From positions 32,862 to 96,861 of the forward strand of contig JAGYKN010000002.1 in NCBI GenBank assembly GCA_018401615.1: a stretch of DNA of 64,000 nt. Direction: 5' to 3'. Position 1 is the stretch's first letter. Each line of letters begins with the position of its first letter. Positions 11,788 to 20,721 of this stretch are shown here, in pieces. Made by a program: the position numbers and the translations under genes. The notes under the pieces were generated by a model that saw nothing but the letters and a program-made list of their open reading frames with translations, made no database searches and was not told the origin of the DNA. The DNA is from Burkholderiaceae bacterium (GTDB lineage: Bacteria; Pseudomonadota; Gammaproteobacteria; Burkholderiales; Burkholderiaceae_A).

Positions 11788-12370
11788 CTGGATCGCAGAC
11801 GACGGCTGGTTGGTCAGAGGGCACGAGGCGGTCCGCATCGAGGCGTCTTCCCACTTTGATCTCAGGCCGCAGGAGGCTTCAATTGACCTTCTGGTGGTCC
11901 ATGGGATCAGCCTGCCCGAGGGCTCCTATGGGGGCACGGCAGTGACAGACCTCTTCATGGGGCGCCTCGACTGCGCCGCCCATCCGAGCCTTCACGGGCT
12001 AAGAGGCCTGCGGGTGTCGGCCCACTTTTTCATTGAGCGAGACGGGGCGCTCACCCAATATGTATCGTGTCTCAACCGTGCCTGGCACGCTGGTCTGTCG
12101 AGTTTTTGCGGCCGCCAACATTGCAACGACTTCTCGATCGGCGTTGAAATCGAGGGCTGCGACCAGGATGAATATGAGCCAGCCCAGCTCGAGCAGCTTG
12201 CCAGCCTCTGTGAGGCGGTGTCGCGCGCATATCCCAGTTGCCGCAATCTGGCTGCCCACTCCGACATCGCGCCCGGGCGAAAGACAGACCCTGGCCCATT
12301 TTTTGACTGGGGCCTTTTGCATCGGTTGCTCGAGGGTCGAGGGGTCCCGATGCGCAGGCAGCCTCAATAA
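11774..12370 (+). CDS. ampD: 1,6-anhydro-N-acetylmuramyl-L-alanine amidase AmpD
   Basis: IDLLVVHGISLPEGSYGG, VSAHFFIERDGALTQYVSCLNRAWHAGLSSFCGR, AAHSDIAPGRKTDPGPFFDW. Confidence 0.93.
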   Translation: MQASSWIADDGWLVRGHEAVRIEASSHFDLRPQEASIDLLVVHGISLPEGSYGGTAVTDLFMGRLDCAAHPSLHGLRGLRVSAHFFIERDGALTQYVSCLNRAWHAGLSSFCGRQHCNDFSIGVEIEGCDQDEYEPAQLEQLASLCEAVSRAYPSCRNLAAHSDIAPGRKTDPGPFFDWGLLHRLLEGRGVPMRRQPQ

Positions 12371-12541
12371 GATTCGCAAGGCCTGCAGGTGGGTTTGGTG
12401 GGTTGGCAGACAGAATCCCTTGAAAGACCCCGTGAAACCGCCCCCGAGAAATTGTTCTCAAGAGGGGCTTGGCTCGCGCGGGAATTGCATCGACACCAGG
12501 GATTTCCCGTGTGAATTTGCTTGCCCATCGTCCGTTCGGAC

Positions 12542-12588
12542 TACTACAATTAGTACTTAATCTTCAGTTTTTTACTACCTGTAGTGTC
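12542..12588 (+). promoter_or_regulatory. Two tandem NrdR-box-like palindromes upstream of nrdA
   Basis: ACTACAATTAGT (12544-12555) and ACTACCTGTAGT (12575-12586): both ACTA-N4-TAGT, 31 bp apart; -10-like TACAAT at 12546-12551 lies within the first. Confidence 0.7.
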
Positions 12589-12605
12589 CTAGAAGGGAAC
12601 CATCC

Positions 12606-15563
12606 ATGCAGCGGGGAATCGAACAAACCATATTGACTGGCCGGCAAGGGGCCGCTCCAGCAATGATGTCCGCAGAAGACACGCCAGCCGGTTTGTCTGC
12701 TGCTGGAACGCTTCAGGACATCAAGGTTGTCCGACGCAATGGGGCTGTTGTTCGCTTTGAATCTCCCAAGATCACGGTGGCCCTGACCAAGGCCTTCCTG
12801 GCAGTCCAAGGCGGGCAGGGCGCGGCAAGTGCACGGGTGCGCGAGATCACCGAGGGGCTCACTGGCCAGGTGGCGTCCGCCCTCATGCGGCGCCATCCCG
12901 CTGGCGGCATCCTTCACATTGAAGACATTCAGGATCAGGTTGAGCTCGCGCTGATGCGTTCGGGTGAGCACGAGGTGGCGCGGGCATATGTCTTGTATCG
13001 AGAGCGTCGCGCCCAGGAGCGGGCTGCCGCCGTCAAACTCGAACCCGCCCAGCCCCGCGCGGCCCTCAATATGTTGGTCGATGGGCGCCCGGTCCCGCTC
13101 GACCAGGCATGGCTCGAGGCAACGATAACCGCTGCCTGCACCGGCCTGGGAGCCCATGTCCAGGTCCAGGATGTTGTTGACGACACCCTCAAGAATCTCT
13201 ACGACGGTGTGCCCATCGAGGAGGTTCAGAAATCCGCCATCCTGGCCGCCCGTGCCCTCATTGAAAAGGATCCAGCCTATGCCAAGGTCAGTGCCCGTCT
13301 GCTTTTGCACACTGTTTGCTCGGAGGTCCTGCAGGCTGATGTCCCACCAGCAGAGGTGGCGGCGCGCACGCGTGAGTACTTCCCTCGATTCATCAAGAAG
13401 GGTGTCGAGATTGGGCTACTAAACGAAGACCTCGCTCGATTTGATCTGGCTCGGCTGGCCAGTGCCCTTCATCCGGAGCGCGACCTCCAGTTTGATTACC
13501 TTGGCCTGCAGACCCTCTACGACAGATACTTTCTGATCGACCGCAATGACCCCCACACCGGCGAGGGCCGACGGATTGAGTTGCCACAGGTCTTCTTCAT
13601 GAGGGTGGCCATGGGCCTGGCGATAAATGAGCTTGACCGAGAGGGCAAGGCCATCGCCTTTTATGACCTGCTCTCGAGTTTTGATTTCATGAGTTCCACC
13701 CCCACCCTCTTTAACAGTGGCACCACCCATTCGCAGCTGTCGTCTTGCTACCTCACGACCGTCGGAGACGACCTCGATGACATCTACGAGGCCATCAAAG
13801 AAAACGCCTTGCTCGCCAAATACGCTGGCGGGCTGGGCAACGACTGGACGCCGGTGCGGGCGCTCGGCAGCCACATCAAAGGAACCAACGGCAAGAGCCA
13901 GGGCGTGGTGCCATTTCTGAAGGTGGTAAATGACACTGCGGTTGCGGTCAATCAGGGCGGCAAGCGAAAGGGCGCGGTCTGCACCTATCTTGAGACCTGG
14001 CACCTCGACATCGAGGAGTTCTTAGAGTTGCGCAAGAACACTGGCGACGACCGCCGCCGCACCCACGACATGAACACGGCCAACTGGATCCCAGACCTCT
14101 TCATGAAGCGGGTCATGGAAAATGGCCCCTGGACACTCTTTTCGCCCTCCGATGTGCCCGACCTTCACGACAAGTACGGCAGGGAGTTCGAATCTGCCTA
14201 CATTGGCCACGAGCAGAAGGCTGCCCGAGGAGAGATTCGGCTCTTTAGGACGGTCCAGGCCACCACCCTCTGGCGCAAGATGCTCACCATGCTGTTCGAG
14301 ACGGGGCACCCCTGGATCACCTTCAAAGACCCCTGCAACATTCGCAGCCCCCAGAGTCATGTTGGGGTTGTTCACAGCTCAAACCTCTGCACCGAAATCA
14401 CCTTGAACACCAACAGCGCAGAGATCGCGGTCTGTAATCTTGGCTCGGTTAACCTGGTCCAGCACCTGCGGCCGCTCGCCGGGGGTGGTCTTGAGCTTGA
14501 CACCGACAAGCTTAAAAAGACGATCACAGTGGCGATGCGCATGCTCGACAACGTCATCGACATCAATTACTACGCTGTGGCCAAGGCCAGGACATCGAAT
14601 GTCCGCCACAGGCCAGTGGGTCTTGGCATCATGGGATTCCAAGAGGCCCTCCATGCCATGCGCATCCCGTATGCCTCAGACAGGGCGGTTGAATTCTCCG
14701 ACACCTCCATGGAGGCGGTCTGCTACGAGGCCTATTGGGCATCGACCGAACTTGCCCAGGAGCGCGGCGCCTACTCTAGCTTCAAGGGCTCGCTGTGGGA
14801 CCGGGGCATTCTTCCCCTTGACTCCCTTGATCTGCTCGCGCAAGAGAGGGGGGGGTACCTTGAGGCAGATCGGACTGCGCGCCTCAATTGGAATGCCCTT
14901 CGGGAACGCATCAAGGCCCACGGGATGCGCAATTCCAACTGCGTGGCGATCGCACCAACAGCCACCATCTCAAACATTGTCGGCATCTCGGCCTCGATTG
15001 AGCCCACCTACCAAAACCTCTATGTGAAATCAAACCTGTCGGGCGAATTCACGGTGGTAAACGAGGCCATGGTGAGGGATCTCAAAGGACTCGGCCTATG
15101 GGATCAGGTGATGGTTGCGGACCTCAAATACTTCGATGGAAGCCTCTCCAAGATTGACAGGATTCCTGCGGAGGTCCGGGCCCTATACGCAACGGCCTTT
15201 GAGGTCGATACGACCTGGATGGTCGAGTGCGCGGCTCGACGGCAGAAATGGATCGATCAGGCCCAGTCCCTCAACATCTACATGGCTGGGGCCTCGGGTA
15301 AGCGGCTCGATGAGACATACAAGCTGGCATGGCTTCGGGGTCTCAAGACCACCTATTACCTGCGCACGATGGGGGCGACCCATGCTGAGAAGTCCACGCT
15401 CAACACAGGCCAACTCAATGCCGTGCCGATCTCGGGTGGTCTGCAGGGGGGATCGTCCGCGTTCTCTGAGACCTCTGATCCGATCATCACCTCCGGCAGA
15501 GTCGTTGGTTCTGATGTGACGTTCTGTTCGATCGATACCCCGGATTGCGAGGCCTGCCAGTAA
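12606..15563 (+). CDS. nrdA: Class Ia ribonucleoside-diphosphate reductase alpha subunit
   Basis: ATP-cone N-terminus, SSCYLTTVGDDLDDIY, NLCTEITLNTNSAEIAVCNLGSVNL, C-terminal CSIDTPDCEACQ. Confidence 0.96.
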   Translation: MQRGIEQTILTGRQGAAPAMMSAEDTPAGLSAAGTLQDIKVVRRNGAVVRFESPKITVALTKAFLAVQGGQGAASARVREITEGLTGQVASALMRRHPAGGILHIEDIQDQVELALMRSGEHEVARAYVLYRERRAQERAAAVKLEPAQPRAALNMLVDGRPVPLDQAWLEATITAACTGLGAHVQVQDVVDDTLKNLYDGVPIEEVQKSAILAARALIEKDPAYAKVSARLLLHTVCSEVLQADVPPAEVAARTREYFPRFIKKGVEIGLLNEDLARFDLARLASALHPERDLQFDYLGLQTLYDRYFLIDRNDPHTGEGRRIELPQVFFMRVAMGLAINELDREGKAIAFYDLLSSFDFMSSTPTLFNSGTTHSQLSSCYLTTVGDDLDDIYEAIKENALLAKYAGGLGNDWTPVRALGSHIKGTNGKSQGVVPFLKVVNDTAVAVNQGGKRKGAVCTYLETWHLDIEEFLELRKNTGDDRRRTHDMNTANWIPDLFMKRVMENGPWTLFSPSDVPDLHDKYGREFESAYIGHEQKAARGEIRLFRTVQATTLWRKMLTMLFETGHPWITFKDPCNIRSPQSHVGVVHSSNLCTEITLNTNSAEIAVCNLGSVNLVQHLRPLAGGGLELDTDKLKKTITVAMRMLDNVIDINYYAVAKARTSNVRHRPVGLGIMGFQEALHAMRIPYASDRAVEFSDTSMEAVCYEAYWASTELAQERGAYSSFKGSLWDRGILPLDSLDLLAQERGGYLEADRTARLNWNALRERIKAHGMRNSNCVAIAPTATISNIVGISASIEPTYQNLYVKSNLSGEFTVVNEAMVRDLKGLGLWDQVMVADLKYFDGSLSKIDRIPAEVRALYATAFEVDTTWMVECAARRQKWIDQAQSLNIYMAGASGKRLDETYKLAWLRGLKTTYYLRTMGATHAEKSTLNTGQLNAVPISGGLQGGSSAFSETSDPIITSGRVVGSDVTFCSIDTPDCEACQ

Positions 15564-15643
15564 CTGGCGGGTGTCGCATTCTTGCGAAAATTTTTTTAAC
15601 CAAATGCGAGAAAACAATTGCACTGTCTTCTTGCATCCATCAT

Positions 15644-15671
15644 GATTCGGTCTGTGTTCATTGACCGAATC
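15644..15671. promoter_or_regulatory. Perfect inverted repeat in nrdA-nrdB intergenic region
   Basis: GATTCGGTC - 10 nt - GACCGAATC. Confidence 0.75.
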
Positions 15672-15702
15672 TCACTGACCTAATAAAGAATGTGAGATCG
15701 AT

Positions 15703-16836
15703 ATGCTGAACTGGGAAGACACCACCACAACGACCATCGCGCCCAAGGCGCCCTTGTCCTCGACAGAACCTCTGGCGCGGCCTCCCATGCCGCCGTCAGC
15801 TGTCACACCCAACACGGAACGCCGTGTTCGTGTGGAGGACAAGCGAATCATCAATGCTGGTACGGATGTCAACCAGCTGGTGCCTTTTAAATACAAGTGG
15901 GCCTGGGAGAAATACCTGGCTGGATGTGCCAACCACTGGATGCCCCAGGAAATCAATATGTCCAGAGACATCGCGCTCTGGAAAGACCCCAACGGCCTGA
16001 CAGACGATGAGCGTCGGCTGGTCAAACGCAATCTGGGCTTTTTTGTGACGGCAGACAGCCTGGCGGCAAATAACATTGTGCTGGGCACCTACCGCCACAT
16101 CACGGCTCCGGAATGCCGGCAGTTCCTGCTTCGCCAGGCCTTTGAGGAGGCCATCCACACCCATGCCTACCAGTACATCGTGGAATCCCTGGGACTTGAT
16201 GAGGGCGAGATTTTCAATGCCTATCACGAGGTCACCTCCATCCGGGACAAAGATGAATTCCTAATTCCATTTATCGACACCCTGACGGATCCGGGGTTCA
16301 AGACAGGAACACCCGAGAACGACCAGAAACTCCTGAAGTCACTGATTGTCTTTGCCTGCATCATGGAGGGCCTGTTCTTTTACGTCGGGTTTGTCCAGAT
16401 TCTCGCCCTGGGCCGTCAGAACAAGATGACCGGTGCAGCCGAGCAATACCAGTACATCCTTCGCGATGAGTCGATGCACTGCAATTTCGGCATCGATCTC
16501 GTCAACACCATCAAGCTCGAGAACCCCCATCTCTGGACCCCAGCGTTTCGAGCTGAACTCCGGGATATCTTTGTCAAGGCCGTTGAGCTCGAGTATCGGT
16601 ACGCGGAAGACACCATGCCCCGGGGTGTGCTTGGCATGAATGCTGCGATGTTCAAGGGCTACCTGCGCTACATCGCCAACCGCCGCTGCCAGCAGATTGG
16701 GCTCGACCCCATCTTCGGCAACGAGGAGAACCCCTTTCCCTGGATGGCGGAAATGGTGGACCTCAAGAAGGAACGAAACTTTTTCGAGACCCGTGTGATT
16801 GAGTATCAGACGGGGGGCGCACTCAGTTGGGAATAG
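15703..16836 (+). CDS. nrdB: Class Ia ribonucleoside-diphosphate reductase beta subunit
   Basis: [65 protein letters not shown]. Confidence 0.96.
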   Translation: MLNWEDTTTTTIAPKAPLSSTEPLARPPMPPSAVTPNTERRVRVEDKRIINAGTDVNQLVPFKYKWAWEKYLAGCANHWMPQEINMSRDIALWKDPNGLTDDERRLVKRNLGFFVTADSLAANNIVLGTYRHITAPECRQFLLRQAFEEAIHTHAYQYIVESLGLDEGEIFNAYHEVTSIRDKDEFLIPFIDTLTDPGFKTGTPENDQKLLKSLIVFACIMEGLFFYVGFVQILALGRQNKMTGAAEQYQYILRDESMHCNFGIDLVNTIKLENPHLWTPAFRAELRDIFVKAVELEYRYAEDTMPRGVLGMNAAMFKGYLRYIANRRCQQIGLDPIFGNEENPFPWMAEMVDLKKERNFFETRVIEYQTGGALSWE

Positions 16837-16936
16837 TCGGTTGCTGATTCCCACCTTCGGGCCCGCTCAACAGGATTCATTGGCGTTGGTTTTGTCGACA
16901 TCGGAAGGATAGGTTCGACGGCTTGCGCAAATGAAT

Positions 16937-16960
16937 GATTCGAGCCAGGTGGCTCGAATC
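16937..16960. promoter_or_regulatory. Perfect 10-bp hairpin in 5' region of the histone H1-like gene
   Basis: GATTCGAGCC AGGT GGCTCGAATC; no downstream T-tract. Confidence 0.75.
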
Positions 16961-17003
16961 TCCCATGTAACCGCCGACGGAGTCGGCCTGAAGGAGAGTG
17001 GAA

Positions 17004-17582
17004 ATGGCAGCAAAGAAGAAAGCAAAGAAGGCAGCTAAGGCCGACAAGCCCGAAGTAAAGAAGGCCACGGCCAAACCGGCTGCTAAGAAAACGGCAGCCA
17101 AGAAGCCCGCTGCCAAGAAGCCATTAAGAAGAGGCCCGCAGCCAAGAAGCCTGGCAGCCAAGAAGCTGGCAGCCAAAAAGCCAGCTGCAAGAAGAAGCCC
17201 GCAGCCGCGAAGCCGGCAGCCAAAAAAGCCAGCTGCCAAGAAGCCCGCCGCCAAGAAGAGGCTGGCAGCCAAGAAGCCAGCAGCCAAAAAGCCAGCTGCC
17301 AAAAAGCCAGCAGCCAAAGAAGCCCGCAGCCAAGAAGGCTCCTGCTAAGAAGCCACGCAAAGAAGGCTCCTGCTAAGAAGCCGGGCCGCAAAGAAGGCTC
17401 CTGCTAAGAAGCCAGCTGCAAAGAAGGCTCCTGCTAAGAAGCCCGCTGCAAAAAAGGCTCCCGCTAAGAAGCCCGCTGCAAAGAAGGCCCCTGCTAAGAA
17501 GCCAGCTGCAAAGAAGGTTGTCGCCCCCACCGCGGCACCCATCTCGAGCACCTGGCCCTTTCCGGTTGGCGGCCGTCCGTAA
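17004..17582 (+). pseudogene. Histone H1-like Lys/Ala/Pro-repeat protein, apparently frameshifted several times (biological or sequence error)
   Basis: MAAKKKAKKAAKADKPEVKKATAKPAAKK... repeats; canonical C-terminus PISSTWPFPVGGRP* recoverable only by shifting frame; frame-0 stop at 17346-17348 interrupts the repeat. Confidence 0.7.
17020..17520 (+). repeat. Low-complexity AAGAAGCC(C/A)GC(T/A)GC coding repeat
   Basis: Many tandem imperfect copies encoding KKPAAKK / KKAPAKKPA. Confidence 0.9.
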
Positions 17583-17601
17583 TCGAGTCAAGTTGAACTT
17601 G

Positions 17602-17633
17602 AAAGCCCCGCTGTTGTTTGGCGGGGCTTTTTT
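17602..17633 (+). terminator. Rho-independent terminator after the histone H1-like gene
   Basis: AAAGCCCCGC TGTTGTTTG GCGGGGCTTTTTTT: GC-rich stem followed by T-run. Confidence 0.9.
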
Positions 17634-17638
17634 CGCTC

Positions 17639-18259
17639 ATGATGGCTAACGTGGTCTGGATGCTCCTAAAGGCAATTGCAGGCCTCATCTGTGTGGCCTG
17701 CCTGCTGCGCGCCTATCTCCAATGGCTTCGAGTCTCACCGTCGAATCCATTGAGTCAACTCTGTCTGAGGCTCACCAACTGGCTTGTGATCCCGCTACGG
17801 CGTGTGATGCCGTCCCTAGGGGGCCTTGACGCTGCGAGTTTGTTTGCCGCATTTCTCATCGCCCTTGCGGCTGCCAGTGTGAAGTGGGCACTCTTTTCTG
17901 TGCCCATCGGGTCGATGGTCGATGCCACTGCCTCGGCCATCCCAAGCCCAGTCGCATGGCTGCTCTTGGCGGTGGCCTGGACATTGGGCTGGTGGCTTCG
18001 CTTTCTGGTCTTGCTCGTCATTGCAAACGTGCTGATGAGCTGGTTTGGCGCAAGCCCCGCCGCAGCGCAGATTCGGCCGGTACTGGCCGCCATGGCGGAG
18101 CCCTTTATGGGGCCCGTTAGAAACCTCATCCACAGGGGTCGCCCCAGTGGATTGGATTTCTCGCCGCTGCTGGTTTTTTTCGTCTTACAGGTCCTGCTCG
18201 CAGCGCACGAACAGTTGGAGCAGGCCCTCTCTCTGGCGATGCTCGGTGGGGTCTCCTAG
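17639..18259 (+). CDS. YggT family protein
   Basis: Two YggT-like domains: LRAYLQWLRVSPSNPLSQLCLRLTNWLVIPLRRVMPSLGGLD and VLMSWFGASPAAAQIRPVLAAMAEPFMGPVRNLI. Confidence 0.88.
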   Translation: MMANVVWMLLKAIAGLICVACLLRAYLQWLRVSPSNPLSQLCLRLTNWLVIPLRRVMPSLGGLDAASLFAAFLIALAAASVKWALFSVPIGSMVDATASAIPSPVAWLLLAVAWTLGWWLRFLVLLVIANVLMSWFGASPAAAQIRPVLAAMAEPFMGPVRNLIHRGRPSGLDFSPLLVFFVLQVLLAAHEQLEQALSLAMLGGVS

Positions 18260-18276
18260 CCTTTCTTGGAAAAGGC
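18259..18276. terminator. Weak hairpin between convergent genes, possible terminator
   Basis: GCCTTT CTTGGA AAAGGC; no convincing T-run. Confidence 0.3.
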
Positions 18277-18294
18277 CATTGTTAGATTAGGGGG

Positions 18295-18804
18295 TCACTG
18301 CGGGGCGACCCTCACAGCCGAGCCGCTGCCAACAATTCGAACTCGGGCACCAACCTGCAAGGCGTTGTCTAGCTCCTGAACGATGACCCGGCGTTCGCCG
18401 GAATCAAGGCGCAGGGTGATCTCATGCCCTGGTCGCTGATTGCCGCGCTCCTCAATCATCTGGCCTGCAATGGCGCCACCCACCGCGCCCAAGACACTGG
18501 CGATGGTGCTGCCCCTGCCGTCGCCAACCCCTGAGCCCGCCACACCGCCAACCACCGCACCGGCGATCAGCCCACCGCCCTTGCTGTCGCGCTGAACGGT
18601 GACGCCACGGAGGGATTCAATCACGCCCATTCGAACAACCTGTTCGACCTGGGTCTCACCCGACCGATAAACCGTCGAGGAGTTGCTCTGGGTTGCGCAA
18701 CCCGTGGCAAGCACAAGGCTGACCGCCAGGCCCAATGAGCGCAGGTGACGTGGTGATGTTGATCGGGGGTTGAGCCCGGGGTGCATGAGAGTCGAAGGTG
18801 TCAT
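18295..18804 (-). CDS. Glycine-zipper 2TM outer-membrane lipoprotein (SlyB/Pcp-like)
   Basis: Lipobox LVLATGC, glycine zipper GGGLIAGAVVGGVAGSGVGDGRGSTIASVLGAVGGAIAGQ; SD GAGGAG upstream of trimmed start. Confidence 0.87.
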   Translation of the reverse strand: MTPSTLMHPGLNPRSTSPRHLRSLGLAVSLVLATGCATQSNSSTVYRSGETQVEQVVRMGVIESLRGVTVQRDSKGGGLIAGAVVGGVAGSGVGDGRGSTIASVLGAVGGAIAGQMIEERGNQRPGHEITLRLDSGERRVIVQELDNALQVGARVRIVGSGSAVRVAPQ

Positions 18805-18814
18805 GGCGAACTCC

Positions 18815-19744
18815 TCAGTTGTGTTGTGACAGCGCGTTGCGGAGGATGGTTTCAGAGATCTCGTGGTTCTGTCCACCCCTGGATTGAATCTTTATAGCAC
18901 CAACAACGACCCCCATCTCCACCGCATCAAGAAGGCCAGCGCCCCTGGAGAGCCCAGAGAGCAGCCCAGCCCGAAATGCGTCACCACAGCCGGTCGGATC
19001 CACAGGCACCTCCACGGGGACTGCCGGTATTGAGACACGCACGCCCTGGTGCAGCACAACGGCACCGGCTGCACCCTGGGTCATGACCAGGCCGCCCTGA
19101 GGGTGTGGCTTGAGCCACCCCGCAAGTGTCTCGAGGGTCTGACCCGTTCGACGGCTGAGCATCTCGCCCTCATAGGCGTTGACTGCCACCCAGGTGGCCT
19201 GATGAATGAGGGCCTCGAGCTCGTGTGGCTCAAAGACTGGCAGGGCCTGGCCGGGATCGAATATGAACGGAATGGCCTGCTCATGAAACTGCATGGCATG
19301 TGCAAGCATCGCAGCCTTCCCATTGGGTGCGACGATTCCCAGCCCTGCGACCGGCAAGACCTGGGCCTCCTGCGCGTGATTCATGGCGCCGGGGTGAAAG
19401 GCGGTGATCTGATTGTCATCGAGGTCGGTGGTGATGAAGGCCTGGGGGGTAAAGCAGTCATCGCGCCTGACCACCCCGGAGCAGTCGATTCCAAGACCGA
19501 CCAGACGATCTAGATAGGGCCCGCCATCACGGCCAATCGCCCCGAGCAGGCGAACATCGGCGCCAAGGCCACGAAGGCTAAAAGCAATATTGGCAGCGCA
19601 GCCCCCGAACTCCTGGCGCATCGATGGCACCAGGAATGCGACATTGAGCATCTGGACCTGATCGGGAAGTATCTGCTCTGCGAAGCGGCCTTCAAAGACC
19701 ATGATGGTGTCGAAGGCCACACTGCCACTGACTTGAATTTTCAT
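18815..19744 (-). CDS. PfkB family carbohydrate kinase (adenosine-kinase-like)
   Basis: MKIQVSGSVAFDTIMVF, FGGCAANIAFSLRGLGADVRLLGAIGRD, VPVDPTGCGDAFRAGLLSGL. Confidence 0.9.
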   Translation of the reverse strand: MKIQVSGSVAFDTIMVFEGRFAEQILPDQVQMLNVAFLVPSMRQEFGGCAANIAFSLRGLGADVRLLGAIGRDGGPYLDRLVGLGIDCSGVVRRDDCFTPQAFITTDLDDNQITAFHPGAMNHAQEAQVLPVAGLGIVAPNGKAAMLAHAMQFHEQAIPFIFDPGQALPVFEPHELEALIHQATWVAVNAYEGEMLSRRTGQTLETLAGWLKPHPQGGLVMTQGAAGAVVLHQGVRVSIPAVPVEVPVDPTGCGDAFRAGLLSGLSRGAGLLDAVEMGVVVGAIKIQSRGGQNHEISETILRNALSQHN

Positions 19745-19748
19745 CGTT

Positions 19749-20717
19749 CTAACTCGGTTGGGTTTGAGGACGCTCTGGCCAGAAGCCAAAGCACAGCCAG
19801 CCATCTCTCTCGAGGAGGCGGATCATCTTGCTCGCGGCGACGGGGTCAACCTCTGCATAGGCGGCCCTTACCTCCTGCTCCTGACGGGCCAACAGACCAG
19901 ACAACATCAGGCCACCCCCCTGGTCGACTGCCCGCAGGATGCTGGGGGCCAAGACTTTGAGTGGCTGCGCCAAGATGTTGGCCATCACCAAGTCGAAGCG
20001 GCCGCCCTGGCATGTCGAAGCGGTCTGAATGCGGATTCGATCTCCAACGCCGTTGATCTGTGCATTGTGCGCTGTGGTCTCAAGCGCCAGTGGGTCGATG
20101 TCAATGGCAGTGACCTCGCAGGCGCCGAGCGAGGCAGCCGCAATGGCAAGGATGCCCGATCCACACCCGAGGTCCAGAACGCGTCGAGGCCCGGCCAGTG
20201 GCTGGCCGATTCGATAGAGGCCAAGGAGGGCACGAAGACAGAGCTCGGTGGTGGGATGGCCCCCCGTGCCAAAGGCCATGGCAGGGTCAATCGAGAGGCT
20301 CAGCCGAGGCGCCACCGTGAAGTCGGCTGGCGGCCGATGCCAATGGGGACCGATCCAGAGACGATCCTCGATGACGATGGGGTCGAAGGCTGCCTGCGAT
20401 GTTGCCACCCAGTCGGCCTCCTCGACTCGATGATGCGCCATTGGCAGGCTGGCAAGGCTGCCTTGCGCCGCGCCAACACGCCTCCACCAGTCGCGAGGGT
20501 CACATTGACGACCAAGCAAGACCCGGAGGCGGCTGATGGGCCAGGATTGAATGTCTGTGGGCGATCCCGGCTCTCCAAAACGCGGCAGTTCACCAGCCTC
20601 ACCGGCCATGAGATCCTCGACAGACACCGACAGCGCACCATGCTCAAGCAGGGCATCTGTCAGCCCTTCAAGATCCACCTGGCCCTCATGGATATCGAAT
20701 ACCAACTCCCAGGTCAC
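19749..20717 (-). CDS. prmA: Ribosomal protein L11 methyltransferase
   Basis: MAFGTGGHPTTELCLRAL, VLDLGCGSGILAIAAASLGA, ANILAQPL. Confidence 0.93.
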   Translation of the reverse strand: MTWELVFDIHEGQVDLEGLTDALLEHGALSVSVEDLMAGEAGELPRFGEPGSPTDIQSWPISRLRVLLGRQCDPRDWWRRVGAAQGSLASLPMAHHRVEEADWVATSQAAFDPIVIEDRLWIGPHWHRPPADFTVAPRLSLSIDPAMAFGTGGHPTTELCLRALLGLYRIGQPLAGPRRVLDLGCGSGILAIAAASLGACEVTAIDIDPLALETTAHNAQINGVGDRIRIQTASTCQGGRFDLVMANILAQPLKVLAPSILRAVDQGGGLMLSGLLARQEQEVRAAYAEVDPVAASKMIRLLERDGWLCFGFWPERPQTQPS

Positions 20718-20721
20718 GCCC

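Noticed and set aside
12371-12540. Possible small RNA or terminator between ampD and nrdA (GAGAA-ATTG-TTCTC)
   Set aside because: Stem is only 5 bp with no T-tract; not enough support.
12564-13310. 248-aa minus-strand ORF opposite nrdA 5' end (and 13419..14003)
   Set aside because: Antisense shadow of a conserved gene; composition artefact.
16877-17317. Minus-strand ORFs such as MAAGFLAAGFLAAGFLAAS... opposite the histone H1-like gene
   Set aside because: Low-complexity mirror of the KKPAAKK repeat; no SD or conserved features.
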